From NCBI GenBank assembly GCA_002633005.1, contig NMRA01000559.1, positions 212,867-276,866 on the forward strand: a stretch of 64,000 bases of DNA. The letters are read 5' to 3'. Both the position numbers and the translations under genes were made by a program. Position 1 is the stretch's first letter; each line of letters begins with the position of its first letter. The notes beneath the pieces are model-generated. The model saw only the letters and a program-made list of their open reading frames with translations, searched no databases and was not told the origin of the DNA. The DNA is from Phoronis australis (lineage: Eukaryota > Phoronida > Phoronidae). This document shows positions 1 through 11,205 of the stretch, piece after piece.

Positions 1-2004
1 TAATTGAAACGAGAAATTATTACGTCAGATTGCATAAAATATGTTTTGTGCCATGAGCATATTTCGTATTCTATCACATAGTGGGAACGAACTGAACTTT
101 ATCGTAATTTTTCAGAAGTTGCAATCATCAGAAACTTCTGTGACCCGTGACTACTTGGTTAGCAATTAACAGCTTTCAAATCAATTACTGTGTAGTGTGT
201 TCAAAGCTAGTTTAGAACAATGCCAGGTGAACGAAAGCAATTCAATAGCATATATCTTGTTTACTTCTAATCCTTTGTTGGATAAGATACAAATGCTGCA
301 ATGGCATGTTTGAATAAGAATTCCTTGTGGAATGTGTAGCTCACTTGATAATGGAGGCAGCCTTATGAGCAAGTTTCATTGTCTATAAGAATGCTCTAAT
401 AAATGGTATGTAAAGTGGCATACCATTACACACATGAATAGCTGCTGCTTGGTAAGCTTTAGCATGGTCCAAAAACGCTGTCTTTTGGTGGTGTGAGAAG
501 AATGGTACGTAAATTGATCAACAAATAAACTAACAGAAAATTGGCCTGATTGCGTTGTGAATTTTTCCTGTATTTACCTAGATTTTATTGCCATTAATAT
601 TTGTTTTATTTAATGAGAATGAGACTTGCCTTTGTTTGGTCTGTACACTAATTAAGTGTGCTGATGGATGAAGCGTTTCCTTTGACGATGGAAGTCACAA
701 CGTCATATTCCGATATAAGTGGTTCAATCATTCGTGCGACAAGGAAATGATTAGCTGTTTCGTAAATATAAATGAGGATGTAGAGGTGTGCGTCATTGAT
801 TGGATGTTAACGTTGGGATGGGGTGATGTAACACGTAGTGGATATAATTAATCGTAAGGTATTTGAACAGTGTAAAAAGCACTATTTGTAATGCACCCTA
901 TTGACTAGTGGCTTTTTACGTTGAAGACGTACATGAGTCATTGAGTCTTGCTCAGTTATTCGTGGAACGGTTACTTTTACTGTATGCAAGTTTTATTAAC
1001 CAGTGGGAGCTGGTCAAAATTGGATTTCGCCTTGTTTACCTGGATAAAAATGAGTGTTAAATCAGGCCTTTACCCTCATAAAATCAGTTTCATAGTATTC
1101 CTTATGGTCACATGATTCTGTTTCCATAACAACCCAGTCACAGGCAATGTGTAGATGTGCCTTTTTCAATTTCGCGATTGGAAAGGCAAATCCCCAATGC
1201 GTTGTTGAATTCATGATTTTGATTTTAGGGTTGTCCAACCCCAATAAATTTTCTAATTCGAAATTTTAAAGTTAACAGGCCAACCTCGGTAAATTCTTAC
1301 ACGTTTCTTGAGTTGGTAACAGAGTAGAGTCCGATCACAGTAAAGAATATTATGCGACTGACTTTATGACAGCAAAATGTTTTCATCCAACTGAACTCTG
1401 GGTATGGCAGCTTTCAATTCATGAGATACCCAAGAAAAATGTTCGAATCTCGCAATATATCGAAGAAGTAGCTGATTGGTGTCAAAGGAAACTTTCGCTT
1501 ACTTAGTACGACTTATGCACTTACATCAAAATTTTGTTAGGGCTTGCTAATTGTTAATTGCTTGGAAACGGCTGATTGCATTTGTATGAAACTTTATAAA
1601 TAGGTAAGTAAAATAACAAGAATGGATCAACTGAAATTTTCGGATGTAATAACGTCCTTTGTCAACTGAAACATCATCCCTGTCTGTCTGTCCTTCTGAC
1701 GTCCGTTGCTGTATCTGACGGGTGACCGTGTGTACCATACCTTACTTATTAAACATAAATTTTTCTTATTACATTCCTTAATTTGTAAATATTTCGTTTA
1801 AAAAGCATTCCCATTTCCCCACAAAATTCCAAGACTAGGAAATTGTTGACTTCGGCTATCTTCGGTTTCTACAACAAATCAGTGAGACGTGTCCCGAGTA
1901 ATGCCGAGTTGGTTGAGTATCTCCATACAGTTATGCGCCGAAAGTTCTGTTTTTGCAAATTTCAACCTATTTTTAATTAAACTGACGTTGGCATTCGAAG
2001 AAAA
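1..2004. other. Gene-free stretch
   Basis: Only short open frames with no recognisable family and no convincing exon flanked by splice sites. I see no clear transposon ends or tandem array. It could hold UTR or intron sequence of a gene lying off the left edge, but nothing here shows that. Confidence 0.4.
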
Positions 2005-2380
2005 ATGCCAGACCGCTGTGTAATGGGAGGGTATGACAATACACCATTGGGCTGGGCTATCTGTTCACAGATTTCTTAGTGATTTAAGACTGGATCGCCG
2101 GTCTGATCGAAGACTGTCACGTTCTCAAAGAAGACTAGTAAAAATAGGGCGATCGAACCATTCTTTTTGTTTTGAAGAAATTCTTCAATATCGTGGGAAA
2201 TGTAATGTATCCCACACAACAAAAATCAAAAAATTATCAAAATCAAGTGGAGCAGTACAAAACTATAACAAGTTTTGTGGAGAAATTTGGGTCACTTGTT
2301 TGGATCGAGTCGGTCATCTTGGACGACACCGGCAAGAAGTTAGGAGTTTAAAACTGGTTATAAATTATTTCCATCAATAG
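2005..2380 (+). pseudogene. THAP-domain-like relic, frameshifted
   Basis: An ATG at 2005 begins MPDRCVMGGYDNTP, which resembles the start of many THAP zinc-finger proteins (Met-Pro-x-x-Cys, then Gly-Gly-Cys-x-Asn-Thr). The frame then stops. A +1 shift at about 2040 gives GLSVHRFLSDLRL, which resembles the next THAP segment (a Leu/Ser-His-x-Phe-Pro core). The second expected zinc-binding Cys is Tyr here, and the Trp and Cys-x2-His parts of the C2CH module cannot be placed cleanly. THAP domains bind DNA and are common in P-element-type transposases and in proteins derived from them. I infer a decayed transposase or host THAP fragment. The similarity is judged by eye, so this is tentative. Confidence 0.33.
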
Positions 2381-3229
2381 TTTACAATGAAATTCAGGAA
2401 GACGTGTCTTTACCTACTATTCCGTGTTATTCGATGGTTTTCACCAGAATTTAGTGAATGTCACTAGCTTATTGAGTGGTTGAAGTGCTCGCAATACCCA
2501 CATTTCCCAACAACATGGTGACTTTTGCTGAACTGAAAGGCATGTTCAGCCGGCTTCTTAGTAACCAGTGAAGATATAACTATACATTTTGACATCCGTT
2601 GCTATAAAAAAGCAACTTTGTACAATTTTCTGGTTTTTGTTTAAAAGTAGAAGGAATATTTTAATTATTTCTCTGAATTACCCATTCAGTTGCCCTCTAG
2701 ACTGTGCTAAAAATATTTGAAATGTTTTGAAATCATTTTTTGTTTGAAAGTTAACTTTTCTTAAATGATTTGATTGGGTCACAATGGAATACATATTTTT
2801 CTAAATTTTATGACTCATGGTGATTTCGACCTCCGTCCCGTTGGACATTTGCTCAAAATGGATATTATTAAATCAAAATATAAAGTTTAACTTTCAATTC
2901 ATAAACTACATACAACAAAACTGTCGATTACACCTTGATTCCACCTCTGCACACCATGAAATGCAAGACAAAACAACAAATTTTGTCACATGTCTCCGTT
3001 ACCCAAATATGGCTGACTGGCATGATGACGAACATTTGCACTCGTTAACTTTCTGTTTACAAACACAGCTTAAACTATCAATGAATGATAAGTACATATG
3101 GACACAAATAGACCTACATTTTCTGTGATAATTGACAGCGAATGAACACCAACACATGTACTCATCAGTGACAAGCTATGGCAGCGACAGGCTGCTTTCA
3201 TTTTAAAATCATTTGAAAGTGGAAATGAA
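2381..3229. other. Gene-free stretch
   Basis: No supported gene. A 103-codon open frame at 2817-3128 has no recognisable domain and sits in A/T-rich sequence, so it is probably chance. Confidence 0.35.
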
Positions 3230-3535
3230 AAGGCAATCAGTTTTGTTTTTAATAGTGATTTTATTTTGGTTTTAAAATTAAAATAATTTATATTTTTAAA
3301 CCTGTTTTACTTTCAAAATATTTTCAAAATGTCATATTTTCTTTTTTTACATGCAAAACATTTTTAAAATATAAGATTCTCTTTTTACTCATGTTTTACT
3401 TTCAAATTATTTTTTTCGTTTTTAAATTTATTTTACTTTCAAAATATTTTTAAAATTGTTTTCTATCAGATTTTCTTTTTAAACATGTTTTACTTTTAAA
3501 ACAATTTTCTTTTTAAAAAATATATATAGTTTTTT
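3230..3535. repeat. A/T-rich degenerate tandem repeat
   Basis: The words TTTTACTTTCAAA, ATATTTTTAAAA and TTCTTTTTAAACATG recur three to four times in the same order, giving a degenerate unit of very roughly 80-90 bp. Low-complexity minisatellite-like DNA with no coding content. Confidence 0.6.
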
Positions 3536-3825
3536 AGCAGTTAAATTAAATTTAGCTTGGCAGTAGTGGGCCACAATACATAACAGAAGAAGCCTGTATT
3601 CCGAATTGACTGCTGGGCTTCCCAAATTAATTGGACTGCGCAGACAATAACTGCTTTGTACAATGGGATCACACAGTACTATTCTTTGTGTTAATAAGCA
3701 GCTGTTTTAATGTCAAGCTGTGTCTTTAAGTCTTCTTGCATTTATTTATGCATCTTTGGAGTTCCTTGACGATTTTTTATTAAAGAGGCAATGACAACTT
3801 CCCATTTTAAGGTGGATTTAACCCA

Positions 3826-4440
3826 GTGCACCTCACTCTGTGGTCTTTTTATTATATTTCAAGTCTTTTTTGGCGTCTGGCTCTCTATTGGCCAGCTCCA
3901 ACTACTATGGCACCTCCTTGTGGCATTTTTTTGCGTCCTTGGTTACATCCCCTACTAGCTCTCTACATGATCTTTGTTTCGTTTGGCAAGAGTATGAAAG
4001 TGGCAACAGATGATGGCGACTTTCTGATGGATATGAATACCGATGTGCCTCCTAGTGGCAATTTTTTGGGGTTTTCCTCTGTTCCTTTGAAGTTCCTTGA
4101 TGAATTTTTATAAAATTTGGTAAATTGGTTGTCAATAAAAAGGTAAATCAGACATCTTCCCATTATCAAATGGATTTGATGTAGCGCATGCCATCTGGTG
4201 GCCATTTTTATTATTTTCGAGTCTTGTTTTTGGCGTCTGTCTCTCTATCGGCCAAACCACTCTAAGGATAATAATGAACATTATGTGTTCCTACTGGGAA
4301 GATAATGGCTAGCAATTTTCATACATCTCCGACTACTTTGGCACATCCTAGTGGCATTTGTTGTGTGTGGCTATATCTTCTTAACCCTTTGCAGGATCCT
4401 TGTTAAATATGGCTTAAATTAGTGTATCTGTGGGAGGGGG
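3826..4440 (+). repeat. Modular dispersed repeat (CCTAGTGGCA family), copy 1
   Basis: The core CCTnGTGGCA/CCATTTTT recurs at about 3913, 4052, 4194 and 4347, so with a period of about 140-153 bp. Between cores are shared segments (TTTTCGAGTCTTGTTTTTGGC, CTCTCTATCGGCC, GGATAATAATGA). The same segments in the same order appear at about 12.7-13.1 kb and 27.2-28.3 kb, so this is a dispersed repeat with an internally repeated body. The open frames across it are repeat-derived, not genes. Confidence 0.7.
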
Positions 4441-4770
4441 AAAATGGATAACAATGACTTTCGATGGATCTGTCTGTACAACTGTGTCCCCCCCCTCCTG
4501 TGGCAGTTTTATTTTTCCACTTCAACTCTCATTAACCTTTAACTTTCTCTGGTCCCAGAACTTAACATCTGAACTGAGAGTTCACCCTTGTTGCATAATT
4601 CAAATACAAGTTTGCCTGTGTGTTTTATTATTGGTGTGCAATTGGTCAATTTTTGGGTCACTCAGTTTCATGAATAGACTGTGATAAGATCCTATTCTCT
4701 AAGAAGTGTTTTACTTGGAAAATGCATTGCCGGATTTTTATAGACTCTTGAAACTTTAGAAATTGATGTA

Positions 4771-6076
4771 CCGTAATCGTTCGGGTTAACGCCCTGGGCG
4801 GTTAAATTGGCGAACCCAAAAAATCGGGGGTGGACGGTTAACCAGACATGGGCGCTTAAACGTGAAATTTCAAGAAATCGGGGGGGGGGCAGTTAACTGA
4901 ACNNNNNNNNNNNNNNNNNNNNNNNNNNNNNNNNNNNNNNNNNNNNNNNNNNNNNNNNNNNNNNNNNNNNNNNNNNNNNNNNNNNNNNNNNNNNNNNNNN
5001 NNNNNNNNNNNNNNNNNNNNNNNNNNNNNNNNNNNNNNNNNNNNNNNNNNNNNNNNNNNNNNNNNNNNNNNNNNNNNNNNNNNNNNNNNNNNNNNNNNNN
5101 NNNNNNNNNNNNNNNNNNNNNNNNNNNNNNNNNNNNNNNNNNNNNNNNNNNNNNNNNNNNNNNNNNNNNNNNNNNNNNNNNNNNNNNNNNNNNNNNNNNN
5201 NNNNNNNNNNNNNNNNNNNNNNNNNNNNNNNNNNNNNNNNNNNNNNNNNNNNNNNNNNNNNNNNNNNNNNNNNNNNNNNNNNNNNNNNNNNNNNNNNNNN
5301 NNNNNNNNNNNNNNNNNNNNNNNNNNNNNNNNNNNNNNNNNNNNNNNNNNNNNNNNNNNNNNNNNNNNNNNNNNNNNNNNNNNNNNNNNNNNNNNNNNNN
5401 NNNNNNNNNNNNNNNNNNNNNNNNNNNNNNNNNNNNNNNNNNNNNNNNNNNNNNNNNNNNNNNNNNNNNNNNNNNNNNNNNNNNNNNNNNNNNNNNNNNN
5501 NNNNNNNNNNNNNNNNNNNNNNNNNNNNNNNNNNNNNNNNNNNNNNNNNNNNNNNNNNNNNNNNNNNNNNNNNNNNNNNNNNNNNNNNNNNNNNNNNNNN
5601 NNNNNNNNNNNNNNNNNNNNNNNNNNNNNNNNNNNNNNNNNNNNNNNNNNNNNNNNNNNNNNNNNNNNNNNNNNNNNNNNNNNNNNNNNNNNNNNNNNNN
5701 NNNNNNNNNNNNNNNNNNNNNNNNNNNNNNNNNNNNNNNNNNNNNNNNNNNNNNNNNNNNNNNNNNNNNNNNNNNNNNNNNNNNNNNNNNNNNNNNNNNN
5801 NNNNNNNNNNNNNNNNNNNNNNNNNNNNNNNNNNNNNNTTATCATCGATCTTAATCTAAAAGGTCGGGGATTCGCGTTTCCTATTAGCACAGGGCGGTAA
5901 TCACCAATCGTTAAAAGTAGGGGATGGGCGCTTAACCGAGAGGTGGGCGCTTAATTGGAAATCTTCAAAAATAGCAGGGGGGCGGTTAACCGAGCAGTGG
6001 GCGGTTAAATCGAAAATCCACCTAAAGTAGGGGTGGGCGGTTAACTAAGCATGGGCGTTAACCCGAACGATTACGG
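4771..6076. mobile_element. TA-flanked inverted-repeat element with internal GGGCGGTTAA repeats (contains gap)
   Basis: The left end CCGTAATCGTTCGGGTTAAC is mirrored at the right end by GTTAACCCGAACGATTACGG, a near-perfect terminal inverted repeat. The dinucleotide TA sits directly outside each end (4769-4770 and 6077-6078), the target duplication of Tc1/mariner-type elements. Inside, the words GGGCGGTTAA and GGGCGCTTAA recur many times on both sides of the N run. No transposase is visible, though one could lie in the gap. Best read as a large non-autonomous element whose internal array broke the assembly. Confidence 0.75.
4903..5838. other. Assembly gap (936 N)
   Basis: Run of N inside the GGGCGGTTAA-bearing inverted-repeat element. 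Any open frame spanning it is an artefact. Confidence 0.99.
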
Positions 6077-6078
6077 TA

Positions 6079-7747
6079 GTTGAGAAGTCCTGAGGTTTAT
6101 CACATACTTTAAAAAATGATTTGTGATACTGTTGCATAATAGTTAATCAAGTCTGGTTTCAGCATGTAATTTGCTGTTCATTATTTGATTTGCAGATTTC
6201 AGAACAAAGACAATAGTACAATGACCAACTTAATCATTTAATTACCAGCTAACGACAGAACTAAGCAAATTATTGTTTACCACTATTTTCATGTTTGAAA
6301 GGTCAAACATGACTGTTGAGATTGCGATAAAAAGTTTTGCCTATAATTATTGTTTTCTTATTATTTAAAGTACTCAATTGTTTTCCTGCAAAAAGCTGAT
6401 GTTGTTATGAAATAGTACAGGCAGAAAGCTAAAAATAAAAACGTCAAAATCAATAAAGTAGGATGCATCAGAACAGACAAGTTGAAGTTGTTTTTTCATT
6501 AAGTAACAGCGCCGAGCAAATTCTTCATTATTTTAAATTTATTATTTTAATGTTCTATACCATAACATCAGGTTTGAAAAATTGTGGTCGTTCACAACAA
6601 GTCTTTGAAAATTGATTAAAGGTCAAAGGTGACAATTATTTCTGTACTAAATTGACGAGATTCTAATAATATACAGTTCACGTTGTCATAATCACATTTT
6701 TCGGCTGTTGTTAATACCTGGCGTCACAAAACGAGACAGTTTTACACCTGCAGCTATGTACTTTTGTGTTAATATAAATCACAGGCCTCTCTGGTTGTAT
6801 GGGTTGCCTTTATTTAAATTTACGGCACAAGACAAACTACCGTGTCCTGTCATGATGTCTAATTTGGTTAACAGCATAATGACTGGTATCGGGAAGTTTC
6901 GAAAATAAGCCCATGGGCGGATATTCGCAAAACAACATTTCAAAACCATCAAATGAAACTGAGTATACATGCAGCGAGACGTATTTTCGGAAAGGGGAGG
7001 GGGCAAATTTTGGGAAAGCATGTCAGACATTTTATGATGCAGTTTTGTTAAACAAACATTTAGATGTGAATTTTTTTAATTAAACAGTCGCGTCTTTAAT
7101 ATGTAGTTGTATCTCACTCAGGTAATAACTTTCTTCGTTCATACTTATTTTGCATTCAGCAAACCATAATCATTTGAGTGAAATTGCAGTCCTAAAAATA
7201 ATGTCTTGCCTAAATAAACAAAATTTTATAACCGACCATTTTACACACGTTTTAGAACAATCCATCAGATTTTCAAAACATGTAGTTACTGAAAATACAC
7301 CCATGGGTGTACTTTTGGAAGTTTCTCTGAAAATACACCTAGCGGCATACTTTTGGGTGGGCCTATTCGCAGAAAGTCCTGGGAATAATAATTATGGAGG
7401 CAAAATTTTAATTACAGAATACCTTATCCATCTTAATTTCCTATTATTTAATTGTCCATCATTCTGGGTCACAAGGGAAAATCATTCTGACAGTGAATTC
7501 GGCGTTTGACCAGCCACCATGAAGAGGAATTGTGGGTCAATTTGTCCGAATGCTTCCGTCTGCTGTACCTTAGATTTACCCTTTACCCTGCAGCGTCATG
7601 GCTCACTAATCCTGAACAGACCTGTATGAAGTAAGCTTTTTATGTTTGGGAAATTTTTTCTTGGTATCACAAAGGACCTGGAAATTCTTCATGAGAATGA
7701 AAGCAAGTTTTATTTCCGCGCTTAGGGAAATTTTGTACGGGAAATCT
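6079..7747. other. Gene-free stretch
   Basis: No supported exon. A 119-codon open frame at 7150-7509 has no recognised domain, and no start context or splice structure makes it convincing. Confidence 0.35.
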
Positions 7748-7963
7748 AGCCACTTAAGGACACAGTATGACGGATATTGAGGGGAGTTTTACTTTTTCTT
7801 TTTTTCCGTGAAAGATGTGTAGCACCAAAATATTTCTTTTTTATACCGTAGCTACCATCAGACGATGTTTTGAAACATTGCGGGCATTCAGAATAATGGC
7901 AGAAGCTTTTGTATAGTGAAAATGGGACAATTTTGGCAATTATTGTCGCATGAAATTGGTGAG
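7748..7963. mobile_element. Short MITE, copy 1
   Basis: Begins CCACTTAAGGACACAGTATG and ends near GAAATTGGTG. Its inside (TCCGTGAAAGATGTGTAGCACC, then ACCATCAGACGATGTTTTGA) matches the better-preserved element at 61774-61992 in the same order. A partial third match (TTTAGGACACGGTATAGTAG) starts at about 8033. No coding capacity. Confidence 0.55.
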
Positions 7964-8029
7964 ACATTATCGTGTAATTACTTTAGCAATGAATTAATGT
8001 TTCGTTTTGTTATTGTGGTAACAATTATT

Positions 8030-9030
8030 CAGTTTAGGACACGGTATAGTAGACAAGTAGAATTTTGTTTTGTCTAACTTTTGAACTGTTGAAAACTTGC
8101 AATGCTAATTTTGCTTTGTTCAAAGTGTTTGTATGTAAAGTTACCTCACAAAATTCAGTCAAATTATGAGTGTTTGTAGCTATGTAAAAGGCATTTGAAA
8201 ATGGGAATATGTCAATCTCAAACATTCCTTTTGTCCCAGATGTGTAATTTAAAACCAGTTTTTGAAATCAACAATCTAGACGCAATGTTACGTAAATTCA
8301 TATAAAGCAGTGTTTGTGTCTTTGATGTTGCCTTTAACCCCTGCAGCAACAATAATCTTATGTGTTATGATAAACTGTTTGGTTTTTAAGGATATCGTTT
8401 TCATCTATTTTTAACTCTGATTAACAAAATGTCAACAAATATCTTCAGGGTCTTACTCATTCTCCTGCTCACAATAAGAGCAACGCCAAAAATGTCCAGC
8501 AAATGGCAGCCACATACCAGCCATGTTTATGGCTACCTCATAAAATCTTGGAATCTCAAACCACACAAATTCCATAGTGCAGAATGTTTACCCTATTAGA
8601 GCTTGTGTTCATGCAATTACTTGTTTTAATATTTTCTTACTTGGCTGTTGACTTTTTCTTTTCCTTTTGAATGTTTGTAAAGTTTTAAAGTTAAATCAAC
8701 GCCTTAATCTTTATCTAGTCCTTCTTTAGTCATCACTTTGTTTGCTGGGTTGGATCAAAGATTACATGATGAACTCTACTAAAGGTAAACCCCCTATTTT
8801 CTTAAAATGGACTCTTCTGCTGTTTTATTATAAACCAACATCTGAAGAGTTTTAAAGCTGTCACCTTTGTATAAAATAATTTTTGCTGGGGAGTTTTGAC
8901 CAGAATTTATAGGGAGGGACCGACAAAAGGACTGTGGGATTTTAAGTTAGCAAGTTTCCCTGGCGATCTGATATCAGGAAGAACAGATTTATCAAACATG
9001 CTAGGTGTGCCCACCTGTCATTAGCAGCTC
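8030..9030. other. Upstream region of the syntaxin gene
   Basis: No exon or known element beyond the partial MITE end at about 8033. It probably holds the distal promoter of the downstream syntaxin gene, but no specific sites stand out. Confidence 0.3.
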
Positions 9031-9038
9031 TATAAATA
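9031..9038 (+). promoter_or_regulatory. Candidate TATA box for the syntaxin gene
   Basis: TATAAATA lies about 770 bp upstream of the syntaxin ATG. If used, transcription would start at about 9060 and give a roughly 740-nt 5' UTR, spliced or not. This is one short motif in A/T-rich DNA, so the call is weak. Confidence 0.3.
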
Positions 9039-9802
9039 GCGTGTAACTTCCCTACTACCTGATAAAGGTGTGTTTCCTCTACCGTCTGTCATTGAGAGGG
9101 ATTCCCACTGAGCTGGAAACACGTATCGTGGAGAATGAATGAAAGAAAGAAAAGGACTTGAGAGTACTTAGAAAGTGGCAACAAATTTTGTGGATGACAG
9201 TTGACAATTGCACACAGTGACCTATTAGATAGCTGTTTTGGAGTCATTAAGGGAAGCCAAGTGAACGAAATTCCAGACTGTTGAGAGCAAACTAATGAGA
9301 AGCAGCAAACATTCTTGAACTGTATACTAGCACATGCCTTGTGGTATTTCCAGGAAATGTGCTGTTCCGTTGTTTAAAGTTCTGAGGTTTTAGCTGGGCA
9401 TTCCACATTCAACAGTTGCTTGTAAGCACAATTGACTGAGCATGCTGATTTAATTCAAGGTATTTGATTACTTATTAGTCGTTACACTGAGCAAGTCAAC
9501 TTGATCTAGCTTTGCCAAGAACAGTTGATGTGGTCCAAAAAAACTGTGAATTAAGTGTACGCTTCTACCCGAAGAGGGAACTTTGTTGGACATCATTGTT
9601 GAACTTTGTTTTAAAAAAGTGAACCAGTTCTCCATGTGAGTTGAACATCGTTAATGATCAATTTCTGGATTCAATTATCCATATTTGGCAGTCAGGTCTG
9701 CGAGTCTAACTGCATGAGAAAAGCCGGATAGAGAAAAGTTGAGCCCAACTTGAAATATTTGTGGATTTCTATTATTAAATCTTGTTATTAAACGGAGCCA
9801 CC

Positions 9803-10642
9803 ATGATTAAGGACCGTATGCCGGAACTCCTCGCCATCCGGCAAGAAGAAGAAATGCAGGATCTTGGGATTGAGCTAAATGACGTTGATCCGGTGGGAAG
9901 CCTGTTAGATCATGTGGATCGCGTCCAAGATGTGATTAGCTCGATAAGAGAAAAAGTCCATTTAATGAAAATCCTGATGAGTGACATAGTGACGGCGCCC
10001 ATGCCTGATGTTGAAACGAAACAGGAACTTAAACTCATCATGCTGGATATCAAACAGCTTGCTAACATTGTACGGTCCCATCTTAAACAGTTGGATCCGA
10101 GCAACGAATCGGAAATAGTGCCGTTCAATACGAGTCCCGTGGCTCATCGCCGCATGGGCATTATGCACTATGAAAATCTATGTCACCTGTTCTTAGAGGC
10201 GATGAATGAATACAATCAAGTACAAGTGAGCCATCACGAAGACTGCAAACGTCGTATCCGAAGACAGCTCAGTATTTCAGGTAAACACAGCATGCCTGAT
10301 GAGTACATCGAGTCTTTGTTGGAGGCCAATGACATCACCGTCGCTGTCGGGCCTAGTCAGACATTCATGGCACCTCCGAAATTTCTCCCAAACTTTCGCC
10401 GCAGCTTGAAACTCATGGAGGAACGTCAGCAGGATATTTATAAGCTGGAGGAACGTATTCTTGAAGTGCATGATCTTTTTCTTGATATACATAATATTGT
10501 TCTAGCTCAGAGTGAAACTATTGACAGTATTGAGCGTAAAGTGTCTGAGGCAGATAGCATGATTGACAGTGCTACAAAGAAACTTAAGAAAGCGAAGGAG
10601 GCAAAGAAAAAGTGTTGGTTATCAAAGTTGTGTTGTTTTTAA
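9803..10642 (+). CDS. STX11-like: Syntaxin-11/19-like Qa-SNARE without transmembrane anchor
   Basis: Single-exon gene, 279 residues. Syntaxins are target-membrane Qa-SNAREs that bundle with SNAP-25-type and VAMP partners to drive membrane fusion, and Sec1/Munc18 proteins control them. Residues 3-9 (KDRMPEL) match the syntaxin-1 N-peptide that binds Munc18. Residues about 28-155 are the Habc helices, ending CKRRIRRQLSISG, which aligns with the CKGRIQRQLEITG type of segment in syntaxin-1. Residues about 203-265 are the SNARE helix, with the zero-layer Gln at residue 236 (NIVLAQSETID). Syntaxin-1 to -4 then have a membrane helix. Here the protein ends KKKCWLSKLCCF, basic then Cys-rich, suggesting palmitoylation as in syntaxin-11. 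Vertebrate STX11 and STX19 also have intronless coding regions, so the structure fits. The start is the ATG at 9803 in a strong Kozak context (GCCACCATGA); the in-frame codons just upstream are not needed. An independent retrocopy of a syntaxin-1 gene is the main alternative. Confidence 0.93.
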   Translation: MIKDRMPELLAIRQEEEMQDLGIELNDVDPVGSLLDHVDRVQDVISSIREKVHLMKILMSDIVTAPMPDVETKQELKLIMLDIKQLANIVRSHLKQLDPSNESEIVPFNTSPVAHRRMGIMHYENLCHLFLEAMNEYNQVQVSHHEDCKRRIRRQLSISGKHSMPDEYIESLLEANDITVAVGPSQTFMAPPKFLPNFRRSLKLMEERQQDIYKLEERILEVHDLFLDIHNIVLAQSETIDSIERKVSEADSMIDSATKKLKKAKEAKKKCWLSKLCCF

Positions 10643-11093
10643 CGAGTTGTGATATTTGCTGTTATCTTTGTTATTGTTGTTTTATTCTATCATATTTATT
10701 TATGTATTTATTAACTTAAAGTCTATGAATTCCATTGAAATGTGCATTTGATATGTTACCAAAAGGCCTTTCCCACTAACGTCGACCCTTCAACATTTGG
10801 GGGAGCATTGGTCAGTGTGAACGCTTAAATTCAGTCTTATGGATCAAAATGAACAGTTGTTGCTCACTTTGCAGTAAATACGTGGACATAATAGCAAATT
10901 GTTGCATGTTGTTATAGTTGGAAACACTTATTTTTGGCATCCATTGAAGTTGTTGGTCGGGGGCTCTGCTATGACAGTGATGAAGGTCATATTACCATAT
11001 GTCACCTTATGATAACTCCGATGTCTGTTCATTACTGGAGCCAGATTTACGTAACTTGGTGAGAAATGGCCACAAGAATTTTGAATGTTGTCT

Positions 11094-11099
11094 AATAAA
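11094..11099 (+). terminator. Poly(A) signal of the syntaxin gene
   Basis: First AATAAA after the syntaxin stop, 452 nt downstream, implying a 3' UTR of about 470 nt. Confidence 0.6.
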
Positions 11100-11205
11100 A
11101 CATTCATTTGGTTAAAGCACTGTTTTTTATGGTATCTCAGTTCTCATGCCTAAATTAAGCCACACATATGATTAATTCAAACCACAGAGGTGGGGGGGGG
11201 CTATG

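Noticed and set aside
4856-5890. 344-codon open frame on the minus strand
   Set aside because: Almost entirely N; an artefact of translating a gap.
9782-9802. Upstream in-frame extension of the syntaxin (seven codons)
   Set aside because: It would need a non-ATG start; the ATG at 9803 has a strong Kozak context and begins the conserved N-peptide.
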